Notes: generated from the letters alone by a model not told the origin. DNA of 23,833 nt from Nitrospirota bacterium (GCA_016212195.1 JACRGW010000069.1:1-23833); one strand, 5' to 3'; numbered from the stretch's first letter, positions 1 to 8,341 are shown. Made by a program: numbers and translations.

Positions 1-2
1 AG

Positions 3-278
3 GAAGGAATAACAGAAGAAGAACTTTCGGATGCAAAGGGTTATCTCACAGGGAGTTTCCCCCTGAGGATAGATACAAACGCCGAGGTTGCGAGCTTCCT
101 TGTATCTATCGAGTTCTATAATCTTGGACTTGATTATCCGGAGAAGTATAAGGCCTTGATTAACGGAACAACCAAGGAAGATATCCAGAGGGTGGCAAAA
201 AAATACTTAGATCCTGAGAACTTCATTCTGGTAATCGTAGCAAAACAGGAAAAGGTTCAATTACAGGAAATACCTTAA
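3..278 (+). CDS. M16-family zinc peptidase, C-terminal fragment (5' end outside window)
   Basis: An open frame runs in from the left edge and ends at TAA 276-278, giving 91 residues. It contains the stretch TEEELSDAKGYLTGSFPLR, followed by a helix with FYNLGLDYPEKY and then TTKEDIQRVAKKYLDPENF. This is the usual ending of M16 (pitrilysin/insulinase, mitochondrial processing peptidase-like) proteins, whose C-terminal half is catalytically inactive. The HxxEH zinc site would lie upstream and cannot be seen. The stop codon overlaps the ATG of pyrE by one base (TAATG), so the two genes are probably cotranscribed and translationally coupled. I am fairly sure of the family from the C-terminal pattern; the substrate is unknown. 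Confidence 0.75.
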   Translation, partial: EGITEEELSDAKGYLTGSFPLRIDTNAEVASFLVSIEFYNLGLDYPEKYKALINGTTKEDIQRVAKKYLDPENFILVIVAKQEKVQLQEIP

Positions 279-862
279 TGATTTCCGAAAAAGAAGTCTT
301 GGATATTTTCAAACAGTGCGGGGCTTTTCTCACTGGCCATTTTAAATTAAGCTCAGGGCTTCATAGTCCCCAGTACCTCCAGGCAGCACTCGTACTCCAG
401 TACCCTGAATATGCAGGGAAACTCTGCTCAGAGTTAGCGGAATACTTTAAAGAAAGTGAAATAGATCTTGTTGCTGCACCTGCCCTCGGTGGGATAATCG
501 TTGCCCATGAGGTAGCACGTGCATTGGGTGTGAGGTCAATATTCGCAGAAAGACAGGAAGGAAAACTGAGATTGAGGAGAGGTTTTTCAATAAATAAAAG
601 TGAACGTGTTATTGTTGTTGAAGATGTTGTAACAACAGGAGGGTCAATAAGGGAGACCATGGATGTTATAAAAGACTCAGGAGGTATCATCAAAGGTGTA
701 GGTGCTATTATAGATAGAAGCGAAGGCAAGGTGAATCTCGGTTTCCCGCTTATTTCACTCCTTTCCCTAACAATACCAATCTATGAACCTAAAAGCTGTC
801 CTCTTTGCAAAGAAAGAAGCATCGCTATAAAGCCTGGAAGCCGATGGTTTAAAGGACCTTGA
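278..862 (+). CDS. pyrE: Orotate phosphoribosyltransferase
   Basis: PyrE converts orotate and PRPP to orotidine 5'-monophosphate in de novo pyrimidine synthesis in the cytosol. The 194-residue protein has the normal length for the short bacterial/archaeal form. The type I PRPP-binding loop VIVVEDVVTTGGS is at about residues 111-123. The N-terminal half has the OPRT pattern GHFKLSSGLHS (about 20-30) and the dimer-loop segment FAERQEGKLRLRRGF (about 88-102). The C-terminus carries CPLC followed by KPGSRWFKGP, a tail seen in OPRTs of several thermophilic and anaerobic lineages. The start ATG overlaps the stop of the upstream peptidase, and the stop TGA (860-862) abuts the formate dehydrogenase gene. 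No other pyrimidine gene is nearby, so the operon looks mixed. Confidence 0.95.
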   Translation: MISEKEVLDIFKQCGAFLTGHFKLSSGLHSPQYLQAALVLQYPEYAGKLCSELAEYFKESEIDLVAAPALGGIIVAHEVARALGVRSIFAERQEGKLRLRRGFSINKSERVIVVEDVVTTGGSIRETMDVIKDSGGIIKGVGAIIDRSEGKVNLGFPLISLLSLTIPIYEPKSCPLCKERSIAIKPGSRWFKGP

Positions 863-870
863 AAGGAAAA

Positions 871-2901
871 ATGGACAAGATTCTTACAGTTTGTCCTTAT
901 TGTGGTTGTGGCTGCGGACTGTATCTCCATGTAGAGAATGGTTCAATTTCTGGTGTATCTCCCAGTAGGTCCCATCCTGTAAACAGGGGAAGCCTCTGTA
1001 TAAAGGGGTGGAATGCTCATGAGTTTGTAACCCATCCAGAAAGATTAAGATACCCTCTTATTAGAGAAGATAGCTATCTAAGAAAGGTCGGTTGGGATGA
1101 AGCATTGGGATTTATCTCGAGTCGTCTTAAAAAAATAAAGAAGATACATGGCCCGGATTCCATCAGTATAATAAGTTCAGCAAAATGTACAAATGAAGAA
1201 AACTACCTCATGATGAAGTTTGCAAGGGCTGTAATCGGTACAAATAACATTGACCATTGTGCAAGACTATGCCATTCCTCCACCGTTGGAGGTCTTGCAA
1301 CTACCTTTGGCTCTGGTGCTATGACCAACTCCATTTCTGAAATAGCAGATGCAAAAACCCTCTTTGTGATAGGCTCTAACACTATAGAACAGCACCCAAT
1401 GGTGGCAATGTATATTTTTGAGGCGATAGAGAAAGGCGCTACATTGATAGTTGCAGATCCAAGGAAGATAAGGCTTGCAGAGTTTTCTCATATCCATCTA
1501 AGGCATCGGTGTGGCACCGATACCGCCCTTCTGATGGGCATTATGAATTCCATTGTTGCGGAAGGACTTGTGGATATAGATTTTGTGAAGAAAAGGACGG
1601 AAAACTTTGACTCTTTCAGGAAAATCTTAAAACGATATACCCCGGATGTAGTTGAAGGCATTACGGGTATCCATGCAGATGACATAAGAAAAGTGGCAAG
1701 ACTCTATGCAATGGAGAAACGTTCCATGCTCTTCTACTCCATGGGGATCACACAACATATCACAGGTGTTGACAATGTGAAGGCCTGTGCTAATCTCGTA
1801 ATGCTCACAGGGCACATCGGGCTTCCATCAAGCGGGCTTAATCCATTAAGGGGGCAGAATAATGTTCAAGGTGCCTGTGACATGGGAGCACTTCCTGATG
1901 TATATTCAGGATATCAGTTTGTGAAAGATCCAATCGTTAGAAGAAAATTTAAGAGGATATGGGGAGTGAATCTACCAGAAAAATCAGGTCTAACAATGAT
2001 GGAAATGGTAGAGAAGGCTTATAAAGGGGAGTTGAAGGCGATGTACATCATGGGTGAGAACCCCCTCCTCTCCAATCCATATTCAGATTACACAAGAGAG
2101 GCGCTCCAGAGACTTGAGTTATTAGTGGTTCAAGACATTTTCCTTAATGAGACAGCCCAGTATGCAGATGTCATTCTTCCCGCAGCGAGCTTTGCAGAAA
2201 AAGATGGAACTTTTACAAATACAGAGAGGAGAATCCAGCTCATAAGAAAAGCAACTGCACCTGTGGGTGAATCAAAACCTGATTGGGAAATCATTTGTGA
2301 GCTCTCCTCAATGATGGGTTATGAGATGAATTACAGAGGAACCTATGAGATTATGGAGGAGGTTGCACTCCTTACTCCAATATATGGAGGAATACTCCAC
2401 CACAGACTTAATACTGGTCTTGGTCTTCAATGGCCCTGTCCAAGCACAGACCATCCTGGAACACCCTATCTTCATAGGAAGAAGTTTGCAAGGGGGCTTG
2501 GTACATTTATGCCTGTTGATTTCATCCCACCTGATGAGCCGCCAAATGACGAATTCCCTATGATTCTTACAACAGGGAGGATTTATTCCCGTTATCATAC
2601 GACAACAATGTGCGGAAGAACGACGGTTCTGGAAAGGGAAGAACCAGAGCCATTCATAGAGGTAAACCCATCAGATGCAGAAAAGCTCAAGATAAAGAAT
2701 CGAGATTCTGTTAAGGTTACATCAAAGAGGGGTTCTATCAGGCTTAACGCATATATAACAACCACTGTACCAGAAGGCACAGTGTTTATACCATTCCATT
2801 ACAGTGTTGCACCTGCCAATGCCCTTACAAACCCTGCCTTGGACCCTGAGGTAAAGATACCAGAACTCAAGGTCTGCGCTGTGAAGGTAGAACCCTTATG
2901 A
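871..2901 (+). CDS. fdhA: Formate dehydrogenase catalytic (molybdopterin) subunit, cysteine type
   Basis: This is a molybdenum/tungsten bis-MGD oxidoreductase that most likely oxidises formate to CO2 (or reduces CO2). From ATG 871 it is 676 residues, close to the FdhF class. It has a single N-terminal [4Fe-4S] site (C8, C11, C15, C43) and the active-site stretch HCARLCHSSTV, where cysteine (about residue 134) sits where E. coli FdhF has selenocysteine. Further on come GQNNVQGACDMG and the C-terminal molydopterin-dinucleotide-binding domain (TTGRIYSRYHT). No in-frame UGA is present. I prefer ATG 871 because AAAGGA precedes it and FdhF proteins begin close to CPYCGCGC; TTG 859, which overlaps the pyrE stop, is the alternative. 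The stop overlaps the next gene by ATGA. No twin-arginine signal is seen, so the enzyme is probably cytoplasmic. Confidence 0.9.
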   Translation: MDKILTVCPYCGCGCGLYLHVENGSISGVSPSRSHPVNRGSLCIKGWNAHEFVTHPERLRYPLIREDSYLRKVGWDEALGFISSRLKKIKKIHGPDSISIISSAKCTNEENYLMMKFARAVIGTNNIDHCARLCHSSTVGGLATTFGSGAMTNSISEIADAKTLFVIGSNTIEQHPMVAMYIFEAIEKGATLIVADPRKIRLAEFSHIHLRHRCGTDTALLMGIMNSIVAEGLVDIDFVKKRTENFDSFRKILKRYTPDVVEGITGIHADDIRKVARLYAMEKRSMLFYSMGITQHITGVDNVKACANLVMLTGHIGLPSSGLNPLRGQNNVQGACDMGALPDVYSGYQFVKDPIVRRKFKRIWGVNLPEKSGLTMMEMVEKAYKGELKAMYIMGENPLLSNPYSDYTREALQRLELLVVQDIFLNETAQYADVILPAASFAEKDGTFTNTERRIQLIRKATAPVGESKPDWEIICELSSMMGYEMNYRGTYEIMEEVALLTPIYGGILHHRLNTGLGLQWPCPSTDHPGTPYLHRKKFARGLGTFMPVDFIPPDEPPNDEFPMILTTGRIYSRYHTTTMCGRTTVLEREEPEPFIEVNPSDAEKLKIKNRDSVKVTSKRGSIRLNAYITTTVPEGTVFIPFHYSVAPANALTNPALDPEVKIPELKVCAVKVEPL

Positions 2902-3935
2902 AGCCTACAGAGTTGATCCTGTATAAAGACCATCTTTCCTACTGGCTCAGGCAGCTTAGAAAAGAAAGGGAACTCATAGGGCCTTTGAGAGGAGAAGAGA
3001 CGGATATAGTTTTTAAGAGTGTTGAAAATATCCATGATATAGTCCTCGATCTCCCGGCTATACTACCTACTGTAAAGGAGTTCTTATTTCCACAATATGA
3101 GCCGATGTTCAAGTATCTAATGACAGATGAAGTAGTAGACCTAAGGGATAACACAAAAAGGGTAATATTCGGAGTGAGGTCATGCGATGTTACTGCCCTG
3201 ACCTTACTTGATAAGTTCTTTCTTGATGGCTATAAAGACCCCTTTTATGAGGAGAGAAGAAATGAGACTGTCTTAATATCTATTGTCTGTGGCAGGCCTG
3301 AACCCGAATGTTTCTGTGCAGGGCTTAACACAGGGCCATACCTTGAAAAGGGCTTCGATGTGCAACTCACAGACCTTGGTGATAGATTCTTTGTTCAGGT
3401 AGGCTCTCCAAAAGGACATAGCGCCGTTATGAGATTCTCCTTCCTCTTCAGAAAACCCTATAAGGCGGATTATGAAGATCAATACGAGGTCTTCTTAAGC
3501 TCAAAGGCTACCTCCCAGAAGAGGATAAGCCTTGAGGGTGCAAGGCAACTCATACTTTCAGGAAAGGTAAAAGATGATTTCTGGAGGATGATCTCAGACA
3601 AGTGTTTTGAATGTGGTGGATGTGTCTATCAATGCCCCCTTTGCACATGTTTTACGGTCACTGACAGGGTCTTTGGGGATATAATAGAAAGGGTGAGACT
3701 CTGGGATGCATGCCTTTTTAAAGGTTTCACGCGCCTTGCTGGCGGCATACTGCCTAATGAGGAAAGGTATCTTAGGACTAAGAGGTGGTTTTACCATAAA
3801 CTCATTTATTATCCCGATGCTTTGAATGGATTCGGTTGTGTTGGCTGTGGTAGATGCACCATAGCATGCCCTACAAAGATCGATATGGCTTCTGTTATAA
3901 CAAGGCTAAAAGTGACTGCTGGCTCAGAGGGATAA
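2898..3935 (+). CDS. Iron-sulfur electron-transfer subunit, sulfhydrogenase beta (HydB/AsrA) type
   Basis: This 345-residue protein belongs to the family that includes the beta subunit of archaeal sulfhydrogenase and anaerobic sulfite reductase subunit A. The N-terminal half has the family signature VIFGVRSCDVTALTLLD (about 96-112) and the CGRPEPECFCAG segment. The C-terminal half has two clustered cysteine motifs for 4Fe-4S centres: C236/C239/C242/C246 (with extra C249 and C251) and C314/C317/C320/C324, each ending in CP. It should carry electrons between the FdhA active site and the flavin subunit encoded next. Its ATG overlaps the fdhA stop (ATGA), and its own stop is 2 bases before the next start. 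This gene order argues for a stable three-subunit complex. The family is clear; the complex composition is inferred. Confidence 0.88.
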   Translation: MKPTELILYKDHLSYWLRQLRKERELIGPLRGEETDIVFKSVENIHDIVLDLPAILPTVKEFLFPQYEPMFKYLMTDEVVDLRDNTKRVIFGVRSCDVTALTLLDKFFLDGYKDPFYEERRNETVLISIVCGRPEPECFCAGLNTGPYLEKGFDVQLTDLGDRFFVQVGSPKGHSAVMRFSFLFRKPYKADYEDQYEVFLSSKATSQKRISLEGARQLILSGKVKDDFWRMISDKCFECGGCVYQCPLCTCFTVTDRVFGDIIERVRLWDACLFKGFTRLAGGILPNEERYLRTKRWFYHKLIYYPDALNGFGCVGCGRCTIACPTKIDMASVITRLKVTAGSEG

Positions 3936-3937
3936 AG

Positions 3938-4750
3938 ATGAAAAAGGTAGAAATGAATCCTTATATGCTTATAAAAGGAAGGATCTCAGAGATATTAAAC
4001 CTCACACCTGATGTGAAGTTATTTAAGGTAAGGATTGATGGCATCAAAGACTATCTACCCGGACAGTTCTTTATGGTCTCTCTCTGGGGTGCTGGAGAGG
4101 TTCCAATCTCTGTTACTTCTCTTCCTTCCGATGTCTTGGAGTTCTGTATTAAAAAGGTTGGGAGGGTCACAGGTGAGATACATAATCTTGAAGTGGGTCA
4201 ATACATCTACATAAGGGGTCCATATGGAAACGGTTTTCCCACAGATATAGCAAATAAAAGGGGTATCCTTATGATTGCCGGTGGCATAGGAATTTCACCA
4301 CTCAGGCCTCTGATTGAATGGTTAATAAAATATCCAAAGGGAAGACAGATCATCTTTTTTTATGGCTCAAAGACACCCAAAGAAATTCTTTTTCTGGATG
4401 ATATAGAAAGATGGAGAAGGAATGGTATAGGGGTGCACCTTACCGTTGACATGGCTGATAAGAAATGGAATGGACCTGTTGGTTTGGTGACGGAGTTACT
4501 CAAGAGTGTGAATCTAAATTTTGAAGACGCTATTTCCTACATCTGTGGGCCTCCTGTGATGATAAAAGCAACAGTAAAAGAGCTTTTATCCTTTTCAATG
4601 CCAGAAGAAAGGATAGTCACGACACTTGAGGCCCATATGAAATGTGGTATCGGTAAATGTGGTCATTGTTATGAAGGTTCAAAATACATCTGTATTGATG
4701 GCCCGATTTTCACTTATAAAGAGATCGTAGATTATGCCCTCTCCCTATAG
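3938..4750 (+). CDS. FAD/NAD(P)H-binding oxidoreductase subunit with 2Fe-2S site, sulfhydrogenase gamma (HydG/AsrB) type
   Basis: The protein is 270 residues from ATG 3938. It has a ferredoxin-reductase-like FAD domain (YLPGQFFMVSL, then IRGPYGNGFP), an NAD(P)-binding domain (IAGGIGISPLRPL, then ICGPPVMI), and a C-terminal 2Fe-2S site, C-x4-C-x2-C-x7-C, beginning KCGIGKCGHC. This is the arrangement of sulfhydrogenase gamma, AsrB and PyrK-type subunits. Together with the two upstream genes it predicts a soluble formate:NAD(P)+ oxidoreductase. A longer frame opens at 3854 inside the previous gene, but AGAGG (3926-3930) sits 7 bases before ATG 3938, only 2 bases after the upstream stop, so I take 3938. 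NAD versus NADP specificity cannot be read from the sequence. Confidence 0.88.
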   Translation: MKKVEMNPYMLIKGRISEILNLTPDVKLFKVRIDGIKDYLPGQFFMVSLWGAGEVPISVTSLPSDVLEFCIKKVGRVTGEIHNLEVGQYIYIRGPYGNGFPTDIANKRGILMIAGGIGISPLRPLIEWLIKYPKGRQIIFFYGSKTPKEILFLDDIERWRRNGIGVHLTVDMADKKWNGPVGLVTELLKSVNLNFEDAISYICGPPVMIKATVKELLSFSMPEERIVTTLEAHMKCGIGKCGHCYEGSKYICIDGPIFTYKEIVDYALSL

Positions 4751-4839
4751 AATTCTTTATTCTGAGAATCTGAATTTATTCAAGGGAAGTAGTCTCTTTT
4801 TTGATTTATATTTACTCTAATTACCCATAGAGGATACGA

Positions 4840-6264
4840 TTGTCAAAGGACATAGCAGAAAAAACCTCATCCATCATCTATAAAGAAATCCCCCTAAAAG
4901 GTCTTACACCTGTTGAGGTATTTGAAAGGGTGAGGGGTGGGCGGTATTCTTTTCTATTAGAAAGTGCCTCAGGGTCGGTGAAAACAGGCAGATACTCATT
5001 TATAGGTACTGACCCCCTACTAATCTTTAAGAGTAAAGGTAGGATAATAGAAATCATCAAGAAAGGCAAGAAAACGACTATCGATGATTCACCTTTAAAG
5101 AAGCTCAGGGAACTAATAAATCAATACAGGATTGATAGGATCGAGGGGCTTCCCCCTTTCATAGGGGGAGCCATAGGGATCTTGAGTTATGATTTTGTCC
5201 ACCATTTTGAGAGGCTACCGAGAACGACTTTAGATGACCTCAAACTACCCGATGCCCATTTCATATTCGTGGATACAGTGATTGCATTTGACCATTACAC
5301 AAACAGGTCTTGGGTCATAACGAACCCTTCTATAAGAAACGAAGATTATGAGGATGCTCTATTGAGGATGGAGGAGATTATTAAAAAATTATCCTTTCCA
5401 TCTCCACCCCACCCTATAAATCAAGAGATCAGGAGGCCAATAGAGATAAGATACGAGATGAAAAAGGAAGAATACAAATCGATAGTAAGAAAGGCAAAGG
5501 AATATATTGCAGCAGGAGATATCTTTCAGTCCAATCTATCACAGAGGCTCTCAGCAGAGATCGGCGACATCGATCCATGGAATCTTTATAAAATATTGAG
5601 GGATATCAACCCCTCTCCTTTCGCAAGCTTCTTAGAATTTGATGATTATCATATAGTAAGTTCATCACCTGAAAGGTTACTCAAAGTACAAAGTGATATT
5701 GTCGAAACAAGGCCTATCGCAGGGACAAGGCCGAGGGGTAAGGACCCGAATGGTGACAGAGAGATGAGAGCAGAGTTGTTACTTAATGAAAAGGAAAGGG
5801 CAGAACATATTATGCTAATAGATTTAGAGAGGAACGACCTCGGAAGGGTCTGTGACTACGGGAGTATTGAGGCGGACGAGTTGATGGTCACAGAGGACTA
5901 CTCCCATGTGATACATATCGTCTCCAATATAAGGGGAAAATTGGCAGAAGGTAAGGACTGTTTTGATGTGATAAGGGCTGCCTTCCCTGGTGGTACGATA
6001 ACAGGTGTTCCAAAAGTTAGATGCATGGAGATCATAGATGAATTAGAGCCTGTTTCAAGAGGCCCCTATACCGGATCCATCGGTTACATCAGTTTTGCAG
6101 GCGACATGGATCTTAATATAGTGATAAGGACATTTGTTATAAAGGGCGAAGTTGCCTATGTACAGGCAGGGGCAGGAATCGTGGCGGATTCAGACCCTGA
6201 GAGGGAATACTACGAGACCTTATATAAGGCGGAGGCACTGATAAGGACACTTGAAAGGGTATGA
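4840..6264 (+). CDS. pabB: Chorismate-utilising enzyme: aminodeoxychorismate synthase component I (PabB), TrpE-like
   Basis: The 474-residue protein has the full anthranilate synthase component I/chorismate-binding fold: N-terminal FLLESASG and RYSFIG, GGAIGILSYD (about 110-119), AGDIFQSNLSQR, PIAGTRPRG, ERAEHIMLIDLERNDLGR, SHVIHIVSN, FPGGTITGVPK, and GPYTGSIGY. TrpE and PabB cannot be told apart with certainty. The PIAGT motif, without the PIKGT lysine of E. coli PabB, and the LLES motif occur in TrpE but also in the Bacillus-type PabB. Overlap with a class IV aminotransferase gene and the absence of trpD, trpC and trpG favour p-aminobenzoate synthesis for folate. The glutamine amidotransferase partner is not in the window. 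The start is TTG 4840, with AGAGGA at 4829-4834 five bases upstream. Confidence 0.75.
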   Translation: MSKDIAEKTSSIIYKEIPLKGLTPVEVFERVRGGRYSFLLESASGSVKTGRYSFIGTDPLLIFKSKGRIIEIIKKGKKTTIDDSPLKKLRELINQYRIDRIEGLPPFIGGAIGILSYDFVHHFERLPRTTLDDLKLPDAHFIFVDTVIAFDHYTNRSWVITNPSIRNEDYEDALLRMEEIIKKLSFPSPPHPINQEIRRPIEIRYEMKKEEYKSIVRKAKEYIAAGDIFQSNLSQRLSAEIGDIDPWNLYKILRDINPSPFASFLEFDDYHIVSSSPERLLKVQSDIVETRPIAGTRPRGKDPNGDREMRAELLLNEKERAEHIMLIDLERNDLGRVCDYGSIEADELMVTEDYSHVIHIVSNIRGKLAEGKDCFDVIRAAFPGGTITGVPKVRCMEIIDELEPVSRGPYTGSIGYISFAGDMDLNIVIRTFVIKGEVAYVQAGAGIVADSDPEREYYETLYKAEALIRTLERV

Positions 6265-7136
6265 TGTTTATCTATCTGAATGGAAGATTGGTCCCAGAGG
6301 AGAAGGCAAGGGTTTCTGTCTTTGACCACGGCTTCCTTTACGGGGATGGGATCTATGAGACGATGAGGGCATACTGTGGTGTTGTATTTATGATAGATGA
6401 ACATATAAGGAGGCTTTTCAGGTCAGGAGAACTCATAAAATTAAAGATAGTCCGACCTCCAGATGAAATAAAAAGGGCAATTTATAACACACTCAGTAAG
6501 AACAGATTAAAAGATGCCTATATAAGACTTTCTATATCAAGAGGGCCAGGTGAGATAGGGCTTGACCCTGGGTTATGCCCGAAACCTACGATTGTTATCA
6601 TAACTAAAAGGTTCAAAGAATATCCTGAAGAGATTTATAAAAAGGGTGTAAGGGTATCTATTGTAAAGACGAGGAGGAACGCCCCTGAGGCTCTTAATCC
6701 AAAGATCAAATCCCTTAATTTCCTTAACAACATACTCGCAAAGATAGAGGCAAAGGAGGCGGGGGTGTACGAGGCCGTTATGCTGAACTATCGTGGATAC
6801 CTCGCTGAAGGTACAATCACGAATATCTTCTTTGTGAAAGATGGATCACTCTTCACACCGTCTGTTGAGGCAGGTATCCTCGATGGGATTACAAGAAAAC
6901 TTATAATGAAGGTGGCAAAAGGGAATGGAGTCAAAGTAGAAGAGGGGCTATATACCCCTGAAAGCCTCTATGGTGCAGATGAGGCCTTTATCACAAATAC
7001 AACATTAGAAATCTTGCCTGTAACGAAGGTAGATAATAAGACGATTGGAAATGGGATCCCCGGCCCTATCACCGGAGAACTCCATAAAGGCTATAAAGAG
7101 GAGGTGGAGAGATATTTAAGGACAGGAAAGATTTAG
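6261..7136 (+). CDS. Class IV PLP aminotransferase/lyase (PabC-, DAAT- or IlvE-like)
   Basis: The 291-residue protein is of fold type IV. It starts MMFIYLNGRLVPEEKA, has SVFDHGFLYGDGIYETMR (about 19-36), and carries the Schiff-base lysine in KIKSLNFLNNILAK (about 149-162). The cofactor-binding segment YLAEGTITNIFFVKDG and the late TRKLIMKVA and EAFITNTTLEILPV segments follow. This pattern is shared by aminodeoxychorismate lyase (PabC), D-amino-acid transaminase and branched-chain aminotransferase. Its start overlaps the pabB-like stop (ATGA; AAAGGG just upstream), which makes 4-amino-4-deoxychorismate lyase the most economical role, releasing pyruvate and p-aminobenzoate. The sequence alone does not exclude a branched-chain or D-alanine aminotransferase. 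The downstream deoC frame begins inside its last codons. Confidence 0.8.
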   Translation: MMFIYLNGRLVPEEKARVSVFDHGFLYGDGIYETMRAYCGVVFMIDEHIRRLFRSGELIKLKIVRPPDEIKRAIYNTLSKNRLKDAYIRLSISRGPGEIGLDPGLCPKPTIVIITKRFKEYPEEIYKKGVRVSIVKTRRNAPEALNPKIKSLNFLNNILAKIEAKEAGVYEAVMLNYRGYLAEGTITNIFFVKDGSLFTPSVEAGILDGITRKLIMKVAKGNGVKVEEGLYTPESLYGADEAFITNTTLEILPVTKVDNKTIGNGIPGPITGELHKGYKEEVERYLRTGKI

Positions 7137-7789
7137 CCAGCAGGATAGAGCATACCCTCCTGAGACTCACCGCAACAAAACAGGAGATATCGAAACTCTG
7201 TGATGAAGCGAAAGGGTATTCATTCCGTGCGGTATGTATAAACCCTGTTTATGTATCTTATGTCAGGAATGTTTTGTCCGGCACAAGGGTTAAAGTCTGT
7301 ACAGTGATCGGGTTTCCCCTCGGCTCAAATAGGACTCCCACAAAGGTCTTCGAGGCAATGGAGGCCGTGAAGGATGGGGCGGATGAATTGGATATTGTTA
7401 TAAACCTCGGTGCATTGAAAGAATCAAAATGGGATGATGTGAGGAAAGAGATCTCCGATATCGTGATGGCTACACCGAGAGTGACTCATAAAATAATTAT
7501 AGAGACCTGTTACCTTACAGACGATGAGAAGAAGAGGGCCTGTGAGGTAATAATAGAGGCTGGGGCAGAATTCGTAAAAACATCAACAGGTTATAGCCCT
7601 TCTGGGGCAAAAGTTAGGGATATAAAGCTTATAAAATCAGTGGTGGGGAACAAAATTAGAATAAAGGCTTCAGGTGGGGTTAAAACCCTATTTAAAGCTT
7701 TTTCTTTAATAAAAGTGGGGGCTAATACTATCGGAACGAGTTCAGGGGTCTCTATTATGGAAGAACTTGTTAACCATTTGTCAACCTGA
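7112..7789 (+). CDS. deoC: Deoxyribose-phosphate aldolase; start codon non-canonical or frame disturbed
   Basis: DeoC cleaves 2-deoxyribose 5-phosphate to glyceraldehyde 3-phosphate and acetaldehyde. Visible motifs are VCTVIGFPLG, DELDIVINLGALK, FVKTSTGYSPSG (active-site lysine of the KTSTG type) and RIKASGGVKT (second lysine). The first canonical start in this frame, TTG 7274, would remove the conserved N-terminus. The frame is open upstream back to a stop at 7094 and encodes DLASRIEHTLLRLTATKQE and FRAVCINPVYV, which belong to every DeoC. No ATG, GTG or TTG lies in that part. ATA at 7112 is preceded, 6 bases away, by AGGAGGT (7099-7105), an ideal ribosome-binding site, and would give 225 residues, normal for the family. 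CTG 7160 is another possibility but loses conserved residues. The gene overlaps the end of the aminotransferase gene. I give 7112 as the likely start, tentatively. Confidence 0.8.
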   Translation: MFKDRKDLASRIEHTLLRLTATKQEISKLCDEAKGYSFRAVCINPVYVSYVRNVLSGTRVKVCTVIGFPLGSNRTPTKVFEAMEAVKDGADELDIVINLGALKESKWDDVRKEISDIVMATPRVTHKIIIETCYLTDDEKKRACEVIIEAGAEFVKTSTGYSPSGAKVRDIKLIKSVVGNKIRIKASGGVKTLFKAFSLIKVGANTIGTSSGVSIMEELVNHLST

Positions 7790-7918
7790 ACCCTGATCTA
7801 TTCATATAATATACCTGCATTAAGGTTTCGTTGAGACATGCGATATTTTATGAAATATACTTAAAATTAATTAACAAGAACTGTTGCTTTTATTGCTTAA
7901 GTGTGAAAAAATATATCT

Positions 7919-8341
7919 ATGTCAGATGAAAAAAATACATTTACATTTGAGGAAATCACGAATAGATTGAGCCTTCTCTTTAAAGAAGAAGGGTTAGAGA
8001 TTGTTTTGCTTTTTGGCTCGTTTGTCAAAGGAGGTATACATAAAAGAAGTGATATTGACCTTGCCTTTCAGTTTGACAAACCTATCGATATCCTCTCACT
8101 TACAAACAGAGTTATAAGACTACTCCATACTGACAATATTGATGTGATTGATCTTAAACGCTCAAGTCCACTTTTAAGATATTCTATAGCTAAAAATGGT
8201 AGAATCCTTTATGAAAAGTCGCCTGGTATGTTTAATGAGTTTTGTTCACTTGCATTCAAGATGTATGTAGATACAAAAAAGCTGCGTAACGCACAGGCAA
8301 AAGCACTAAGGCAGTATCTTCAAGCAAAGGGTTTATTATGA
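7919..8341 (+). CDS. mntA: MNT-type nucleotidyltransferase antitoxin (MntA-like) of a HepT/MNT module
   Basis: The 140-residue protein is a minimal nucleotidyltransferase with VLLFGSFVKGGIHKRSDIDLAF (about 29-50), which fits GS-x10-DxD exactly, and a later DVIDL segment that can supply the third acidic residue. In characterised HepT/MNT pairs this protein AMPylates a tyrosine of the partner and so silences it. The gene overlaps the next one by ATGA, the usual coupling in such modules. No good Shine-Dalgarno is seen before ATG 7919. The 129-base upstream region is AT-rich; TTGAGA 7831-7836 and TATACT 7856-7861, 19 bases apart, are a weak promoter candidate. The family is confident; the antitoxin role follows from the pairing. 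Confidence 0.85.
   Translation: MSDEKNTFTFEEITNRLSLLFKEEGLEIVLLFGSFVKGGIHKRSDIDLAFQFDKPIDILSLTNRVIRLLHTDNIDVIDLKRSSPLLRYSIAKNGRILYEKSPGMFNEFCSLAFKMYVDTKKLRNAQAKALRQYLQAKGLL

Noticed and set aside
1261..1281. Possible selenocysteine site in the formate dehydrogenase
   Set aside because: The codon at the Sec position is TGC (cysteine), no in-frame TGA exists, and so no SECIS element is needed.
4759..4769. ATTCTGAGAAT palindrome upstream of the pabB-like gene
   Set aside because: It is short, AT-rich and single-copy in the window; there is no accompanying promoter or T run clear enough to call an operator or terminator.
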